This document shows, piece by piece, positions 1 to 13,345 of a stretch of DNA of 64,000 nt; position 1 is the stretch's first letter; each line of letters starts with the position of its first letter. Location: the NCBI RefSeq assembly GCF_025698545.1, contig NC_068575.1, positions 51,531,980-51,595,979 of the forward strand. Direction: 5' to 3'. Both the position numbers and the translations under genes were made by a program. The stretch comes from Gossypium raimondii. Lineage: Eukaryota; Streptophyta; Magnoliopsida; Malvales; Malvaceae. The notes under the pieces were generated by a model. That model was not told the origin of the DNA, did not search any database, and saw nothing but the letters and a program-made list of their open reading frames with translations.

Positions 1-220
1 GTTTTTATATAGTTTTATTAATGAATTATTTCGTAATTGACTTAATATACTTTTCAACTATGGACAATATTTTAAAGAAAATACTTTTTAAATTATAATT
101 TATATTTGGCATTGGAATGACAGCAGCTGGTTTTATTGCAATCATAAATATTGAACTTTATCTTCAACTAGAAAAAAATTGACGTAAATATTAAAATATA
201 AAGTAAATAAAATTTTTTTA

Positions 221-253
221 AAAAGAAGAAGAAGAAGAAGAAGAAGAAGAAGA
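221..253. repeat. GAA/AAG microsatellite
   Basis: About ten perfect AAG/GAA units in a row, flanked by A-rich sequence. It creates a poly-Phe-like false frame on the other strand. Potentially polymorphic as a marker. Confidence 0.9.
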
Positions 254-2215
254 GGAAATTTGTGTGATTAGAACTGGCATGATAAATAGAATGGCAGTTT
301 GTTTTACATTGCATTTCTTTATAGTTAACAGAGTTGTGTTGTACTTTCTGCAAGTACTATACCAAGGCTCACCTTAGTAATTGCTTTAATTGTTACTTTT
401 AAAAGCAAAAAAAATGTATACATAAGTAAAATTATACTATATATTTAGTATGGAAAATGTAAAAAAAAATTACTTGCCGTCTTAAGCTTAAGATTGTTCT
501 TTAATTTGGTATTAAATTAATAATAATCGCATGCTTCATTAATATTGTAATGATCAGGTAGGGCAGTTGGACTGCATATGAATCAATTAAAAGCCGTCCA
601 AATGGAGAGATGGATAAGGGAAAGAAGCTATTAACGTACATCACGAGCACCAACACTTGGTGTTATATAGATATACGTATGTATACACATTTGAGATGGA
701 AGCAGTATCAGTCCAAGAAAAAGAATGGGTTTACCAATGCAGACAAAAGAGCTTATAAATACGCATATAGTAAAGTCCAGGTGCAGCCTGTGAGTAATGG
801 AAAAATAAGTATTCAGTTAAAAGTTCAATTATTTGTATTTATTTTGAAGGGTTATTAGTAAAAAGTGATTAACTCAGAGCGGTAATGAGTAAAGTTTCGG
901 GTTTGGATGGAAAAAATATTATATTGATGAGAGAACATTGTCCCATTTAAAGATTCGATCTTACTCGATTTCGAATTTAATTAGAATTATATTGGGTCAT
1001 AGACAATATATATATATATATATATAAAATTTCGGTTTGGTGAGTGGAATAGGATAGCTGATCCATCTAGATTGATGCATATTTAGGTAAATGAGTTTCA
1101 TTAATTAATTAATACTGGGTTTTACAAGTTGGTATGAATAAACAATATATTGGTGGTAACGGTAAACAATTACTTCAACAAGGACGGACCGAGAATGACT
1201 TAAGCTTTACACTTTCCCTTGCTTGTGCTGCTAGTTTATGGGTCAATGATTTTTGTGCATCTCGTCTTGGTATTGACAAATAATCTCAATGGAGGAGAGC
1301 TCGAACTGTTAAGCTTTCCAATTTTGAGGATCCTATGTAGTAGGAGTCACCTCGGCCACTACCAACTTTCTTGCTATATCAACGTAAGTGTACTGTTTGT
1401 GACTATAATAGGGAAAATTACATTCTTGACTCCTAACCTCCGGTGTTTCTTTCTTGCCTAAACAGACTCACTTTTGTGAAGGCACATTTTTTGTGGTATG
1501 GCGCAAACTGGCATGTGGACCTAAATTATGAAGATAATGTGGGGTTTCCAAAACTTACAAGAGGGTCAAGCTGAAGCCTTACCACCATGTGACTTGTCTC
1601 TACACTAAGTAATGAAATTGCAAAAGCCCTTTTTCTGGGTTGCTTTGCTCCATGTGAGAGGAGCCTATTCCTCTTTGTACTTGCCTCTAAACTCCAAGCC
1701 ATATGTATGTACACATGTACATAGGTACTATCCATTATATAATGGAGCTAATATCTCTTTCATGTGTCTTGTCTTTGATCTGAATCTGATACTAATTATT
1801 ATGTATAAAAAAACTGAAATAAAGCATGCTCAACCTTTATCTTTTACCTTTTATCTAACCTCCTTTTTTCATGTAACCCACATGCATTTCAGATCTGCAG
1901 AAACTCTTTATTTAAGCTTTAGCTTTTCATAATTACAATCTCAGACCACTAACTGCAATAGTAAAAAAAGAAGAGAGAAAATCCCAGTAAAAGTGATTAG
2001 AAATAGTAAAATAGGCAAAACAGCACAGTTTCCAATTTGAAAAACTCAAAAGCCCCATGTTCGTTCACCGACCCTCCTCTTCTGTATGCATTCCCAAGTT
2101 TTCGAATTTGTTTAAAACTATATTTCACATTCCCCTATTGCTTCTTATAAGCTATTAAATTCCATAGGGTCAGTGGTTAAGAAAGCCAGACCACTTTGTC
2201 ATCAAAAGCTAATCC

Positions 2216-2317
2216 ATGGATTTTTGCCCTTCATCTACATATCACTGCTACGACCTAAAGGAATGCTGGCAATATCTGCATCCTTTATTACAGTACTGCA
2301 GTAAGTTGCTCATATGA
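2216..2317 (+). other. Candidate small Cys-containing ORF (doubtful)
   Basis: An ATG in a fair context opens a 33-codon frame containing four cysteines, several aromatic residues and the start MDFCPSS. A good splice-donor-like GTAAGT lies inside its end (near 2300), so it could be a first exon rather than a complete small ORF. I recognise no family and see no second exon. It could equally be chance. Confidence 0.12.
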
Positions 2318-4921
2318 TCACATCTTTGAACCGGAAAAAGTTTATAACTTATGTTACTCCAGTTTTTTAATCGAGTAAGTACCAATTGAATCAACAAAAA
2401 AAACCCTTCCAATACATAAAAGTCTCTATCTTGGATACATCATACATACAATGGAGTAAGGGTTGAATTAACAAAAAAACCCACTTGGTAAATAGAGCAG
2501 ATATAATTGAGATGAAAATGAAGTTTACTTGGACAAATAAAATTAGTAAGAAATTTCAAAGATAAAGAGTACCCCAGTGGGATAGCTAAGAGGAATATTC
2601 AAAGCTGTCAGGGGAAAATGTGTCTCTATTTATTTATTAGTTTGTTATTTATTCTGTGAAATGCCTCCCATATGCTCAGAAAAGGCATAGCGGTGTTGTA
2701 TTTTAAACTAAAAAATTGTGGATTGGGGCTAAATGGATTTAGGGAATGCTGAATCAATCATGGAGAGATAGGGCTTCTGATTCCTCCATGGGGTTTTGTA
2801 GTTGGACCACTTTTTAACTTTGAAGACAGCAAAATGCTGTGCCCATCCCACATGTACATTACTTTTTTTTATATACACATACATATATTTATATTGTAGC
2901 ACATTTGGCCTTCAAACTTTGCTGTTTTCTATTTCTATTTCCGGAATTTTCCCTGATATCTTATACAGTTTCATTCTTCAAAACTTTGCATAATCAATTT
3001 CTTTTGTCTAAAGTATGACTTGAACATTTTCCTAATAAGGTTGGATGATATGGAAGGTTTCCTTTTTGTTTTCTTCTATCAAGTGAACACTAGGTAAGGT
3101 CTTGTTCATGTTAAAATGCTTTTGTGTTTAGTATATATTTTTGCTTCAAAATGAAGATTTCCTGCCGTTCGTAAAGCAATTAGAGAACATCGTCTCAATA
3201 AAATAATTATTTTAAAGAAGTAATTCCTCACTTGGATGCCAAGATGAGCAAGAGTCATCCATCCCCAACAACAGTCAAAGTCTCGCAATTATCAAATCAG
3301 ATAGCCACGTTGTCTTCTTATAACAAGCACATGACTAATCATCATTGCCTTCAAAATCAGTATAGGTTCTGAAATTGCAGCAAAATTTTACTTCACAAAC
3401 CAACATGCACATGCCTTTTAACGTCTACATTCGCCTTTCATCTCAACTGATGAATTTCTCAAATCCCCAATTCAAGTCGATTATTTATTTCCCACCAAAC
3501 TAGTAATTAAAATGCGAGGTTATGTTTGGATTCAAAAGCAAAAACAATTTTAAAGAGCAACCTATTATCTAAATAAAGATTCTATTTAACTTGATTACTA
3601 CAACGTAAAATAAAATAAACTACACTGTAGGTCATCTTAAAATAGCATCATTCTTATTTTGGGCACTTTAATTTTTTGTTGTTAATTTAGTCATTCTAAT
3701 TAAGATAATTGTTCGAATTGATCACTGACATTAAAAATTTCGTTAATCTATTAACGATTGAGGTGACTTTTTTTAATTTTTGGTTAAAGTTAAGGACCCC
3801 TTTATAATTAATTATTTTTTTTGTCTATTTATAACATTGAGATTTCAATGTTGACATTATCAATATTTGAATCATCTTTAAGAAGAGAGAATCCGACGAG
3901 CCATGACCATGAGTCCACCTTTTAGCATAACATTGCCGGCCGTCCTACCATCACCAACTACCATCATGTTGTAAATAAATCAAAAAAAGAAGTCTTAATT
4001 GTAGTTGAAAGTAATTAGTAATTCATTAATTGATTAATAGAATTTTGAACCATCGTAACAAATTCTAACCACCGTCTTTATTAAAATGATTAAAATAAGT
4101 AATGGGTATAAATTAAAAAAAGAAGAGGCAAGAGACGGGGTTGGGTCGTGTCATGTGCCTAAAACAACACAAATAGATGCTTCACGTAACGGTCTTTTAG
4201 GTTATCTGGGGTTAAATAATTTTGTTTCCATTTCGCTTGGAAATTAGCGTAGCTCAGTTGCCCAGAAAAAAAGGTTCCCCCACTTTCACATGCTTTCCTC
4301 TCTCAAAACTGCAATCTGAATGAATTCATTGAATTGAGCTCATTGAAGCACAAAATTATTATTATTATTATTATTTAACGCTGATGTTGTTACCGCTCAA
4401 TACTAACAACCTACTTGCTATGCTAACATAATCCCCATTCTTTTGAAAATTCTATTTTATCACATAAAGCTCCTTCATTTCAATTGTTTTAAAGAAATCA
4501 AAATCGACTCTGTACGTAAAGTTAATTATTTTATATAAAAAATTGGGGGGTAGGGTTTAGGTAAATTAGATGTACTAAAATAGTGTAGTCTCCGGTTTTG
4601 TGGAATAAATCGGAGAATTAAATTGTCTTAGGCACAGCAGCCTATGAATAATTAGTATTCAACTTCCTCATTCATTAACAATATTTTATTATTTGAGTAC
4701 GATTTATGAACCCACCCAACCATACTTCTAAATTGCTCATCCACCTTTTCAGCTCCATTTTAATAAATCTCCTGCTTTTTTCTTTTTTCTTTTTACTTAC
4801 ATAATTAAGGAGAAATGCCAAGGCCGATTGTAAACAAATAACACCTCACTATCTTTTTCATTATCTCTCTTCATTGATTTACCAACTTACATATTACAGA
4901 TATGTTATTTTTAAATCACGA

Positions 4922-5108
4922 TTAGGGATGACAACAAAATTTGAATATGAAAAGCTTTTAGTTGATCCGATCTGATTTGTTAGGGTTGAAATTATTTTTA
5001 AAAAATTGGGTTTTTAAATCCCAACTAGGGATGGCAAGAAAAATTGAATATGAAGGGTTTTAACCCGATCCCCATCTGTTAAGATTAGATTTTTTCTTGA
5101 AAAATCAT
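4922..5108. mobile_element. Possible hAT-like MITE end, duplicated
   Basis: Two copies of a motif beginning TAGGGATGACA/TAGGGATGGCA (near 4924 and 5026) are each followed by a similar run ending in GATCC plus a T-rich stretch. This motif resembles the terminal sequence of plant hAT-type MITEs. A matching inverted end (TTGCTATCCCTA) lies at 13413-13425, beyond the retrotransposons, so these may be the two ends of one element split by later insertions. No clean target-site duplication was seen. Confidence 0.3.
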
Positions 5109-7051
5109 GTGATATCCCGAAAAATTACTACAGTAAGAAAGTAAGATATTATCCTCGATATTGTAAAATAATGAAATAAAATGAAAAAAAAAAAATTTTG
5201 AGTTATGTCAACATTGGGAAGTATATTATGACATATTAATTCAAGAAATGACTAAATCGCAAAAATGAGAAATTCTTTGTAGCCCAAGAGTAAATACTCA
5301 AAATTTGAGGGGTTAAAGTGTAAATATAAAAAATTTGAAGGACCAATAGTGCAAATATTTTAAGGGTAGAATGATCTAGAAACTAAGGAAAATGGATGAA
5401 TTAGGACCAAATTAAATAAGTGAAAAAAGTATGAGGGGTTAAATCAAATTTTACCAAAATAAGTGTTGAGTCAATGGAGGAATTTTGAAGAATCACGAGG
5501 GGCAAAATGGTCATTTAGCAAGGAAGATAATTTTGAAGAGATGATGTTGGTGATATTTTAAATTAATTAAATAAATAAATATTAGTTTATTAATATTTTG
5601 ATTTGATTTTTAAATATATTTTATTATTATTTTATTTAGTATCTAAGGAAAGAAAGATGAAGAATTCTCTTCATCTTTCCATGCTACTAACGTGAAAAGA
5701 GAAAAGAAAGAAAGAAAATTTTTTTTCTTTACAATTTGATCCTTTCACAAAAAATCCACCATTTTCACCAAGAATTTCAAGAAATTTTCATAATCACCAA
5801 GAAAGAAAAGTGATAAGGAGACTATGGAGAACAAGAAAATCATCTTGGATTCAAGAAAATGGAAGTTGGAGGAGAGAGAAAATAAAGTTAAATATTGAAA
5901 TCAATGGGATAAAATCAATATTCTGTAGATACTCGTGAAAAAGGAAAAATAGCGGAATACCCCCTGAACTCCTGCAATTATTACAATCAAATTCAGGTAA
6001 GTTCGTATGGTTAAACTTTCATGTTTATTTATTAAAATGATGAATGGTACTATGTATTTATTCATATCTATTGTTGAAAATAAAATTATTGTTAAATTAT
6101 GAAATTGAATTGAATGCTCAAAATTAGTGGAACGCGGGATTGAGTACAATTGTTCTATGGCAAAGGATGAATTGACAGTATATGCAATGGATGAATTGAC
6201 AGCAAATGTACCCAAGTAAACCGAGGTTCAACATTTGTTGCGAACTATTGTGTTTACTTTTCGTTTAGCTCTCACGAGCTTCTGTTAACTCATATGAGTT
6301 TCCGTTCAACCCTTATAGGTTTCCGTTTAGCTCTCACGAGCTTCTGTTAACTCATATGAGTTTCCATTCAACCCTTATACGTTTCCGTTTAGCTCTCATG
6401 AGCTTCTGCTCAGCCTTCGGGCTTCTGAAAATAATGTACTCATATCCATAAGTCATTCTCCGAATGGTAAGTTATCGAGAGTTGTCTTGGATGATATATG
6501 TAAATGAAGAAACAGTAAAAGATGATATGTATCATGAAATGTGTATATATATATCAATATATTGATATGTTGATACATGAAAATAATGTAAGTTAATACG
6601 AGTAATAAATTCAAGTGTGACATGTTGAGATAATAATGTTATTGATGTTGAAATTATATTAAATATGTTCAAGTATGCCAACAAGTGTTGTTGGTTGACG
6701 CTTAGGCAAGTGCCAAATTTTTGGTTGAATGGTAATATATTTAATTACAAGATGCATTGAAATGGTAAGTGCTCAAATGAAAATATACCTGTGCTCATGA
6801 AAGAGTGGTAAGGTTTAAGTTATGCAATTTTTTTTATGAAATGAGTTATCATGTGATTAACTCGAAAGAGGTCTATGTTTAAATGTATTAGCTTGTAGCT
6901 ATGGTTGAATGATATGCTTATAACTGGTATGTTATGCATATGGAATGAGTGTGAAAAGTAAAGAAACGTGAATGAGAATAAAGAAATTTTGGAAGAGTTA
7001 AAGTTGTTTAAAATCCTACTATGCTAGGAATTATATGTATAAGTGATACTG
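5109..7051 (+). mobile_element. Truncated gypsy-type LTR
   Basis: The sequence opens with TGTGATATCCCGAAAAATTA, which looks like a Ty3/gypsy LTR start in cotton-like genomes. It is non-coding, contains a short tandem array (6255-6425), and stops abruptly where the next LTR begins at 7052. No terminal CA, primer-binding site or internal domain of its own is visible, so it is read as an LTR cut by the insertion at 7052. It shares short AGCTC(A)nGAGCTT units with the minus-strand LTR at 39.4-41.8 kb and may be of a related family. The left boundary is clearer than the right. Confidence 0.55.
6255..6425 (+). repeat. Tandem array of about 62-bp units inside LTR
   Basis: About 2.7 imperfect copies of a unit that runs from GTTTAGCTCTCACGAGCTT through ACTCATATGAGTTTCC to a CCCTTATAGGTTTCC-like end. 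Each unit contains small palindromes (AGCTC..GAGCT and ACTCATATGAGT). Confidence 0.85.
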
Positions 7052-9738
7052 TGTAATGACCCAAAATTCACAAGCATCAAAAAAGTACATTATCGGGCCT
7101 CTGTCTTAGTAAATTGAGTTCGAAAATAATTATTAGAAATATTTATTAGACTAGTTGTGTGTTTAATTAGGTTTTAGATAGGTGAATTTAGCCTAATTAA
7201 GAGTAATTAGTAAAAGGATTAAATTACAATAAAAGTGAAAGTTTAATTATAGATTAAAATAAAATAAGAGGGACTAAATAGGTAAATAAGCCAATAGCTA
7301 AAGTTTAGGCGGCAATAGATGGAAAAATCTTAGATTTTTATGTTTTATATATATTATTTTATTATATAACATATTATATTATATTATATTATATTGTTTT
7401 ATATTATATAAATTAAATAGATGACAAATGTATGGTAAAAGATTAAGACAAGTGTAATAGTAATAATTACATAGGTACACTTGTAATAAAAATAAATATA
7501 TGCTTAAATAATAAGTAAATATTTTTTAAATATATTATTATTAATATTATTAGTTAAAATAAAAGAAATAAAGTAAAAGAAACAAAGAAGAAAAGAAACA
7601 GAGAAAGAGACGAAAAACAGGGGAAGAAAAAGGGAAAGAAAATAAAAAGGGGAAATTGAGATTTTAAAGCTTCAAGTTAATTGGTAAGCTAAATTTAGCC
7701 ATTTTCTCTTCATTTTGATGTTTTAGAAGCTTTAAAACAAAGTTTTGTTGAAGTTAAGTGGAGGTTATGGAAGTTCATAGGTTTTTGAACATGATTCATT
7801 TTGAACAAGTTGTTAAATTAGGGGTTTAGTTGATAGAATTTCTAGTTAGAATAGATAAAAGAATGATTTGTAAACTAAGTTGTAAGTTTTACATAGTTGG
7901 GATTAAGTTATAAAAGCCTTAAATTAGGGTTTATGTTGAATAAATGATGGAATTGAGGGTTTATTTGATAGAGTTTCTAGTTAGAGTTGATAAAAGGATT
8001 AAATTGTGAACTAAACTATAAGTTTTGAATTGTAGGGATTAAATTGAGGAAAATTCGAAATTAGTGAAAATGCTAAAAATTAGTAGATAAATTTCAGTTT
8101 AGAAGAAATTTGAATAGAAATAGAGTGTGAATTAAGTTAGAAAAATAAGTAAGCTTAGTTAGAATTAAATTGGGAATAAGTAGGAATTGAATAAAGATTT
8201 AATTATTATTATTATTATTATTATTATTATTTTTAATGATTGTAATTAATAGTGAAAATAATTATTATTTTCGTAGCTAACAAGGAAAACGAGGCATCGG
8301 CATCTAAAGGAAAAGAAAAGATCGTTGAGGAGTAAACGAGTATTCCGGGTTTGTATTACTATAACTTAATCTATTTAATAAATGCTATATTGAAATTGTA
8401 TTCATGAGACATTTAAAGGAAGGTAAGTATTAACATTTGAAATTAAGTAAGAATATGTGTGAATATTGAATTATATGTGAATTGAAATAATAGATGTTTT
8501 GTATTGATTGAATATTTGAAATTGTTGTGGAAATGAATTCGAAATTGGAAAAGTAAAATAATACCCTATTAACTTATCGGACTAGGTTGGATACAAATGG
8601 CATGCCATAGGATTTGTGATGTGATGAGGAGATTTGTAGTTCGGCCGAGAAGATGACTATGTTATTATATGCTTCGGTTTATCCGAAGAGGCATTAAATG
8701 CCTTATTGGTGTGTTAGGGAGGATATGATACATTGGTGTGTTATGGAGGATTTAAATAATTCCGGGTGTGTTTAGGTCGGATAATCTGGTGTGTTTGGGT
8801 GGAATTCGCGTATCCGTCAGAGTCCGAGCCTTGTTAATAGGGTAAATAATTGAAATGGAAATTTGAAAATGAGATTAGTTGATTTGACACTATTGAAAAA
8901 TACGAGAAAGAATGTATGATATAAATTATGAATTGATTTAGTATGTAAATATTTAAATGTATAAATTTAAGATTTATGGAATGATATATGAATATTTATA
9001 TTTAGTTTAAAGTGATTTTTAAAGACTATGGTCAATATTTGAAAATTTATTATTATTAAATAGTTTAATTTATAGTAATACCACTGAGTATAAAATACTC
9101 AGCGTACGGTTGTTTCTGTGCGCATGTTGAAAAGGGGTTAGAGTATCGGTTCAGCATCCAGGACAATCCCGACTCCGACATAAAGATTTTGGTGATGTTT
9201 TCTTCCTTTAAGAGAAAGTGGCATGTACATAGGATTTATATTAGTTATTTTGGCATGTTATATAGTTTTGTTGTAAAGTAAGATATTATGTGTTTTGATG
9301 ATTATATTAGAAAAATGGTATAAGTTTTTTTTTATAGCATTGGTATCAAATTGAAATGGCTTAGTTAGTTTTATGTGTTAATTAGAAATGATAATAGGAT
9401 TTTTATTAATTAAGTTGTTATGTCAATATGTCAAGTAGGATTAAGTATATAAATGCCTTGGTTGAAATACTGGGATTGGGTTGATTATGTTTGAAATTTT
9501 GCAGGGGGTTTAATGTAAAAATAAGTCGAAATGCTGCCGAAACTTTTGTAAAAAAAAAAGAGAAAAGATGAAAAAAAAAGAGAGAGAATGAATGAAATCA
9601 ATTAGTAAGATTTATATGACTTATGAGTTATTTTAATAGGTTGGTCATTTGTTAAGAATTATGTGTAAATTGTTTGATATGTCTTGTAATGCCTCGTAAC
9701 CCTGTTCCAACGATGGTTTGGGGTTAGGGGGTGTTACA
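7052..9738 (+). repeat. 5' LTR of the truncated gypsy element
   Basis: It starts TGTAATGACCC and ends GTGTTACA immediately before the primer-binding site, giving 2,687 bp with TG..CA ends. Inside are a roughly 140-bp imperfect tandem duplication (about 7810-7910 and 7940-8040), a run of short GGTGTG-containing repeats (8708-8800), an ATT microsatellite (8202-8230), and a TATAAAAT-containing stretch at 9089-9096 that could be the LTR promoter. Confidence 0.85.
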
Positions 9739-9743
9739 ATTAT

Positions 9744-9755
9744 TGGTATCAGAGC
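9744..9755 (+). promoter_or_regulatory. Primer-binding site (initiator Met tRNA)
   Basis: TGGTATCAGAGC lies 5 bases after the LTR end. It is the standard plant retrotransposon site complementary to the 3' end of initiator methionine tRNA, used to prime minus-strand DNA synthesis. Confidence 0.92.
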
Positions 9756-9889
9756 TATCGGGTTTAGTCGATTCTCGAACTAAATCGGGCTCGAAATTGA
9801 GTTTAGATGTACATGCCACTATCGAGTCAAACTGAGTCGGGATTTTTGGATGCTGACCTATTTGTTTGTTTCTGTTTTATAGATTAAAG

Positions 9890-12800
9890 ATGTCTGATGA
9901 AAGAGTAAATATAACTGATGAAGAAATGTATCCTGGAGATAGAGAATTAGATGAAACAGAGTCAATAGCACCTAGTGTAAACCCTGGAAGAAATCAACCT
10001 TTAAATGAAGAAAGAGATAGAGATAACTCACATTTGTTAAGAATTATTACCGATGCTCTACAAAGAGTAGCTGGGACTGTTCCTGCTACAACTCCTGTAT
10101 CAACTCAAAGACGGGCCCCGATAAAAGAGTTAAGAAAATATGGTGCTTCAGAGTTTATGGGTCTAACAGGAGTTGATCCATCTGCAGCAGAGAATTGGAT
10201 GGAATCAACTAAACGAGTGCTGCAACAATTAGAATGTACCCCCCGAGAATGTTTAATCTGTGCCGTTTCATTACTTCAGGGTGAGGCTTATCTGTGGTGG
10301 GAATCTGTAATCCGACACTTGCCAGCAGAACAGGTAACATGAGAATTATTTCAGAAGGAATTTCAGAAGAAGTATGTTGGAGAGCTATATATTGAAGATA
10401 AAAAGCAGGAATTTCTAATGTTGAAGCAAGGTAACTTATCAGTAGTGGATTATGAAAGAGAATTTTCTCGATTGAGCCGATATGCTACTGAGTTCATTCC
10501 AACAGAAGCTGATAGCTGCAAGAGATTTCTACGAGGATTGAGAGATGAAATCAAAGTACAGCTGGTGTCACAGCGAATTACAGAATTTGTGGATTTGATT
10601 GAGAGAGCTAAGATGGTAGAGCAGGTTTTGGGTTTGGATAAAAAGCCTGAGATAGCTAGATCGACTGGGAAACAAGCTGGCATTACTATTTCAAATCCTT
10701 TACCGAAAAGATCCCGAGAATTTAGAGACAGTTGGAAGTCAAGTTTCAGATCAGATAGAGGTGATAAAAATCGAGGTAAACAGACTGCTGTTTCTATCGG
10801 TAGTGTAAAAGGACATTCACGAAATATTGATATCCCCGACTGTGAACACTGTAGAAAGAAGCACTTGGGTGAATGTTGGAGGATAACTCGACGGTGTTTT
10901 CGATGCGGGTCCACGGATCATTTCATTCGAGATTGTCAAAAAAATGAAGGTGCTATACCGCAGATCTCGAGATCGAGATCTCATGCTAGAGGCGGAGGTC
11001 GTAGAGGTAGTTCGGTTTCAAGGGGAGGAAGTATTAGGAGGAGCAGTGATATTGCTACCCAGCAGTCTGAAGCTAAAGTACCCGCCAGAGCTTACGTGGT
11101 CAAAACTCGGGAAGAAGGTGATGCTCACGATGTTGTGACAAGTATATTTTTATTGCATTCTGAACCTGTTTATGCTTTAATTGACCCAGGGTCGTCACAT
11201 TCATATATTAATTCAAAACTGGTTGAATTGGAAAAGTTAAAATCTGAAATGTCTAGAGTTTTAATAGAAGTGTCTAGCCCTTTGGGACAAACTGTGTCTG
11301 TAGATAGAGTATGCCGGAGATGCCCGTTGATGATACATGGTAAAACGTTTTCTGTTGACTTGTTGATTATGCCTTTTGGTGACTTTGATGTAATATTGGG
11401 TATGGATTGGTTATCCGAATATGGGGTAATTTTGGATTGTTACAAAAAGAGGTTCAGTATTCAGACAGAGGATGGAGACAGAATTGAGGTGAATGGCATC
11501 CGTACCAGTGGCACGGCACGTATTATTTCAGCGATGAAAGCTAATAAATTACTTCAGCAGGGTTGTTCGGCGTATTTGGCATATGTTATTAATTCTGATT
11601 CAGTTGGAAGTCAGTGTAGTCAGATCAGAACCGTATGTGAGTTTCCAGATGTATTCCCTGAAGAACTACCGGGTTTACCACCTGACAGAGAAGTTGAATT
11701 TGCTATAGAAGTGTATCCGGGTACAGCACCGATCTCTATACCTCCGTACTGAATGTCGCCCACTGAATTAAAAGAGTTGAAGGTGCAACTACAGGACTTA
11801 CTAGATCGTGGATTTATTAGACCGAGCATTTCACCTTGGGGAGCTCCAGTGTTATTTGTTAAAAAGAAAGATGGATCAATGCGGCTTTGTATTGATTATC
11901 GGCAGTTGAACAAAGTGACGATCAAGAATCGATATCCGTTGCCCCGTATAGATGATTTATTTGATCAGCTAAAAGGAGCTTCAGTATTTTCGAAGATTGA
12001 TTTGAGGTCCGGGTATTATCAGTTGAAAGTAAAAGAAAGTGATGTGCCGAAGACAGCTTTTCGTACTCGATATGGTCATTATGAATTTTTGGTGATGCCG
12101 TTTGGGTTGACTAATGCTCCAGCTGCTTTCATGGATTTGATGAACCGTATTTTTCAGTCGTATTTAGATCAGTTCGTGGTGGTTTTCATTGATGATAAAT
12201 TGGTTTATTCGAAGACTGAAGTAGAACATGATCAGCATCTCAGAACTGTGTTACAAATTCTGCGTGAAAAACAGTTGTATGGAAAGCTCAGCAAATGTGA
12301 ATTCTGGTTATCAGAGGTGGTATTTTTAGGACATGTAGTATCGGCAGATGGAATCAGAGTTGATCCGAAGAAGATTGAAGCAATTGTTCAATGGAAGGCA
12401 CCAAAGAATGTATCTGAGGTACGTAGTTTTCTTGGTTTGGCTGGGTATTACAGAAGATTTGTAAATGGATTTTCAAAGATAGCTTTGTCGATGACCAAGT
12501 TACTACAGAAGAATGTTCCTTTTATCTGGGATGATCTGTGTCAGAGAAGTTTTTAGACATTGAAACAAATGTTGACAGAGGCACCAGTTCTAACATTACC
12601 AGAGTCGGGAAAAGATTTCATAGTGTACAGTGATGCTTCATTGAATGGTCTGGGTTGTGTACTAATACAGGATGGAATGGTAATAGCTTATGCATCTCGA
12701 CAGTTGAAGCCACATGAACGCAATTATCCGACACACGATTTGGAGCTAGCAGCTGTAATTTTTGCATTGAAGATTTGGAGACATTACTTGTATGGTGAGA

Positions 12801-13345
12801 AATGTTATATTTACACTGATCATAAAAGTCTCAAATATCTTCTGTCACAAAAGGAGTTGAATCTGAGACAGAGACGATGGATAGAACTTCTGAAAGATTA
12901 TGATTGTGTTATAGATTATCATCCAGGAAAGGCAAATATGGTAGCAGATGCATTGAGTAGAAAAGCAGCAGTTGAATTACGGGTAATGTTTGCTCGGCTT
13001 AGTATTAATGATGATGGAAGTTTGTTAGCCGAGTTAAGAGTCAAGCCAGTAATGTTTGAACAAATCAGAGCAGCACAGCTAGAAGATGGAAAATTGATGA
13101 AGAGAAGAGAAATGGTACAGCTTGGTACGGTGGAAAATTTTAGTATTGACGAGCATGATTGTTTGAGATTTCGGAATCGAATTTGTGTTCCAGCTACTTC
13201 TGAGATTAAAGAGTTGATTCTTCGAGAAGCACATAATAGTATTTTTGCTTTGCACCCAGGTGGAACGAAGATGTATCGTGACCTACGAGAACTGTATTGG
13301 TGGCCAGGGATGAAGAAAGATGTAGTCGAGTATGTAGTCATCTAG
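9890..13345 (+). pseudogene. Broken gag-pol of Tekay/Del-like retrotransposon
   Basis: The ATG at 9890 opens gag: a capsid-like retrotransposon gag domain (about 10190-10620) and a CCHC zinc knuckle (CFRCGSTDHFIRDC, about 10900-10940). Next come an aspartic protease with DPGSSHSY (near 11185), an RT with [17 protein letters not shown] and FIDD (near 12193), an RNase H with [10 protein letters not shown] (near 12630), and the beginning of integrase with [19 protein letters not shown]. The frame is interrupted by TGA at 10340, TGA at 11750 and TAG at 12554. The RT active-site block reads FIDDKL where relatives have a hydrophobic residue. The frame leaves homology just after the tryptophan-rich part of the integrase zinc region. 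It cannot encode a working polyprotein. Identification is from motifs, with no search run. Confidence 0.9.

Larger units (their letters stand above)
1..4920. other. AT-rich intergenic region without a supportable gene
   Basis: All open frames here are short, low-complexity and show no family resemblance that I recognise. The region holds simple repeats: a GAA run near 221-253, a TA run near 1007-1028 and an ATT run near 4354-4376. The stretch 4250-4350 has a CT-rich, 5'UTR-like look but no coding sequence follows it. Bases 3610-3860 look like a degenerate non-coding repeat. No tRNA or other RNA gene was recognised. Confidence 0.6.
7052..13345 (+). mobile_element. Truncated Ty3/gypsy element, Tekay/Del-like (5' LTR, gag, partial pol)
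   Basis: The order is 5' LTR (7052-9738), initiator-Met tRNA primer-binding site (9744-9755), gag, protease, reverse transcriptase, RNase H and the start of integrase. It breaks off inside the integrase HHCC region at about 13340, and no 3' LTR follows. It sits within the LTR that begins at 5109. Because the 3' end is missing, no target-site duplication can be checked. The domain order and the DPGSSHSY protease motif fit the chromovirus Tekay/Del lineage; the chromodomain that would confirm this is in the missing part. Confidence 0.85.

Noticed and set aside
168..353. Minus-strand frame with a poly-Phe run
   Set aside because: Created by the GAA microsatellite; no domain and no conservation signal.
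6255..6425. CRISPR-like array
   Set aside because: Units are contiguous imperfect tandem repeats without unique spacers, within a plant LTR.
5109..13345. One single retrotransposon with a long LTR starting at 5109
   Set aside because: A second LTR start (TGTAATGACCC) at 7052 leads to a proper LTR end and primer site at 9738-9755, so the earlier part belongs to another LTR.
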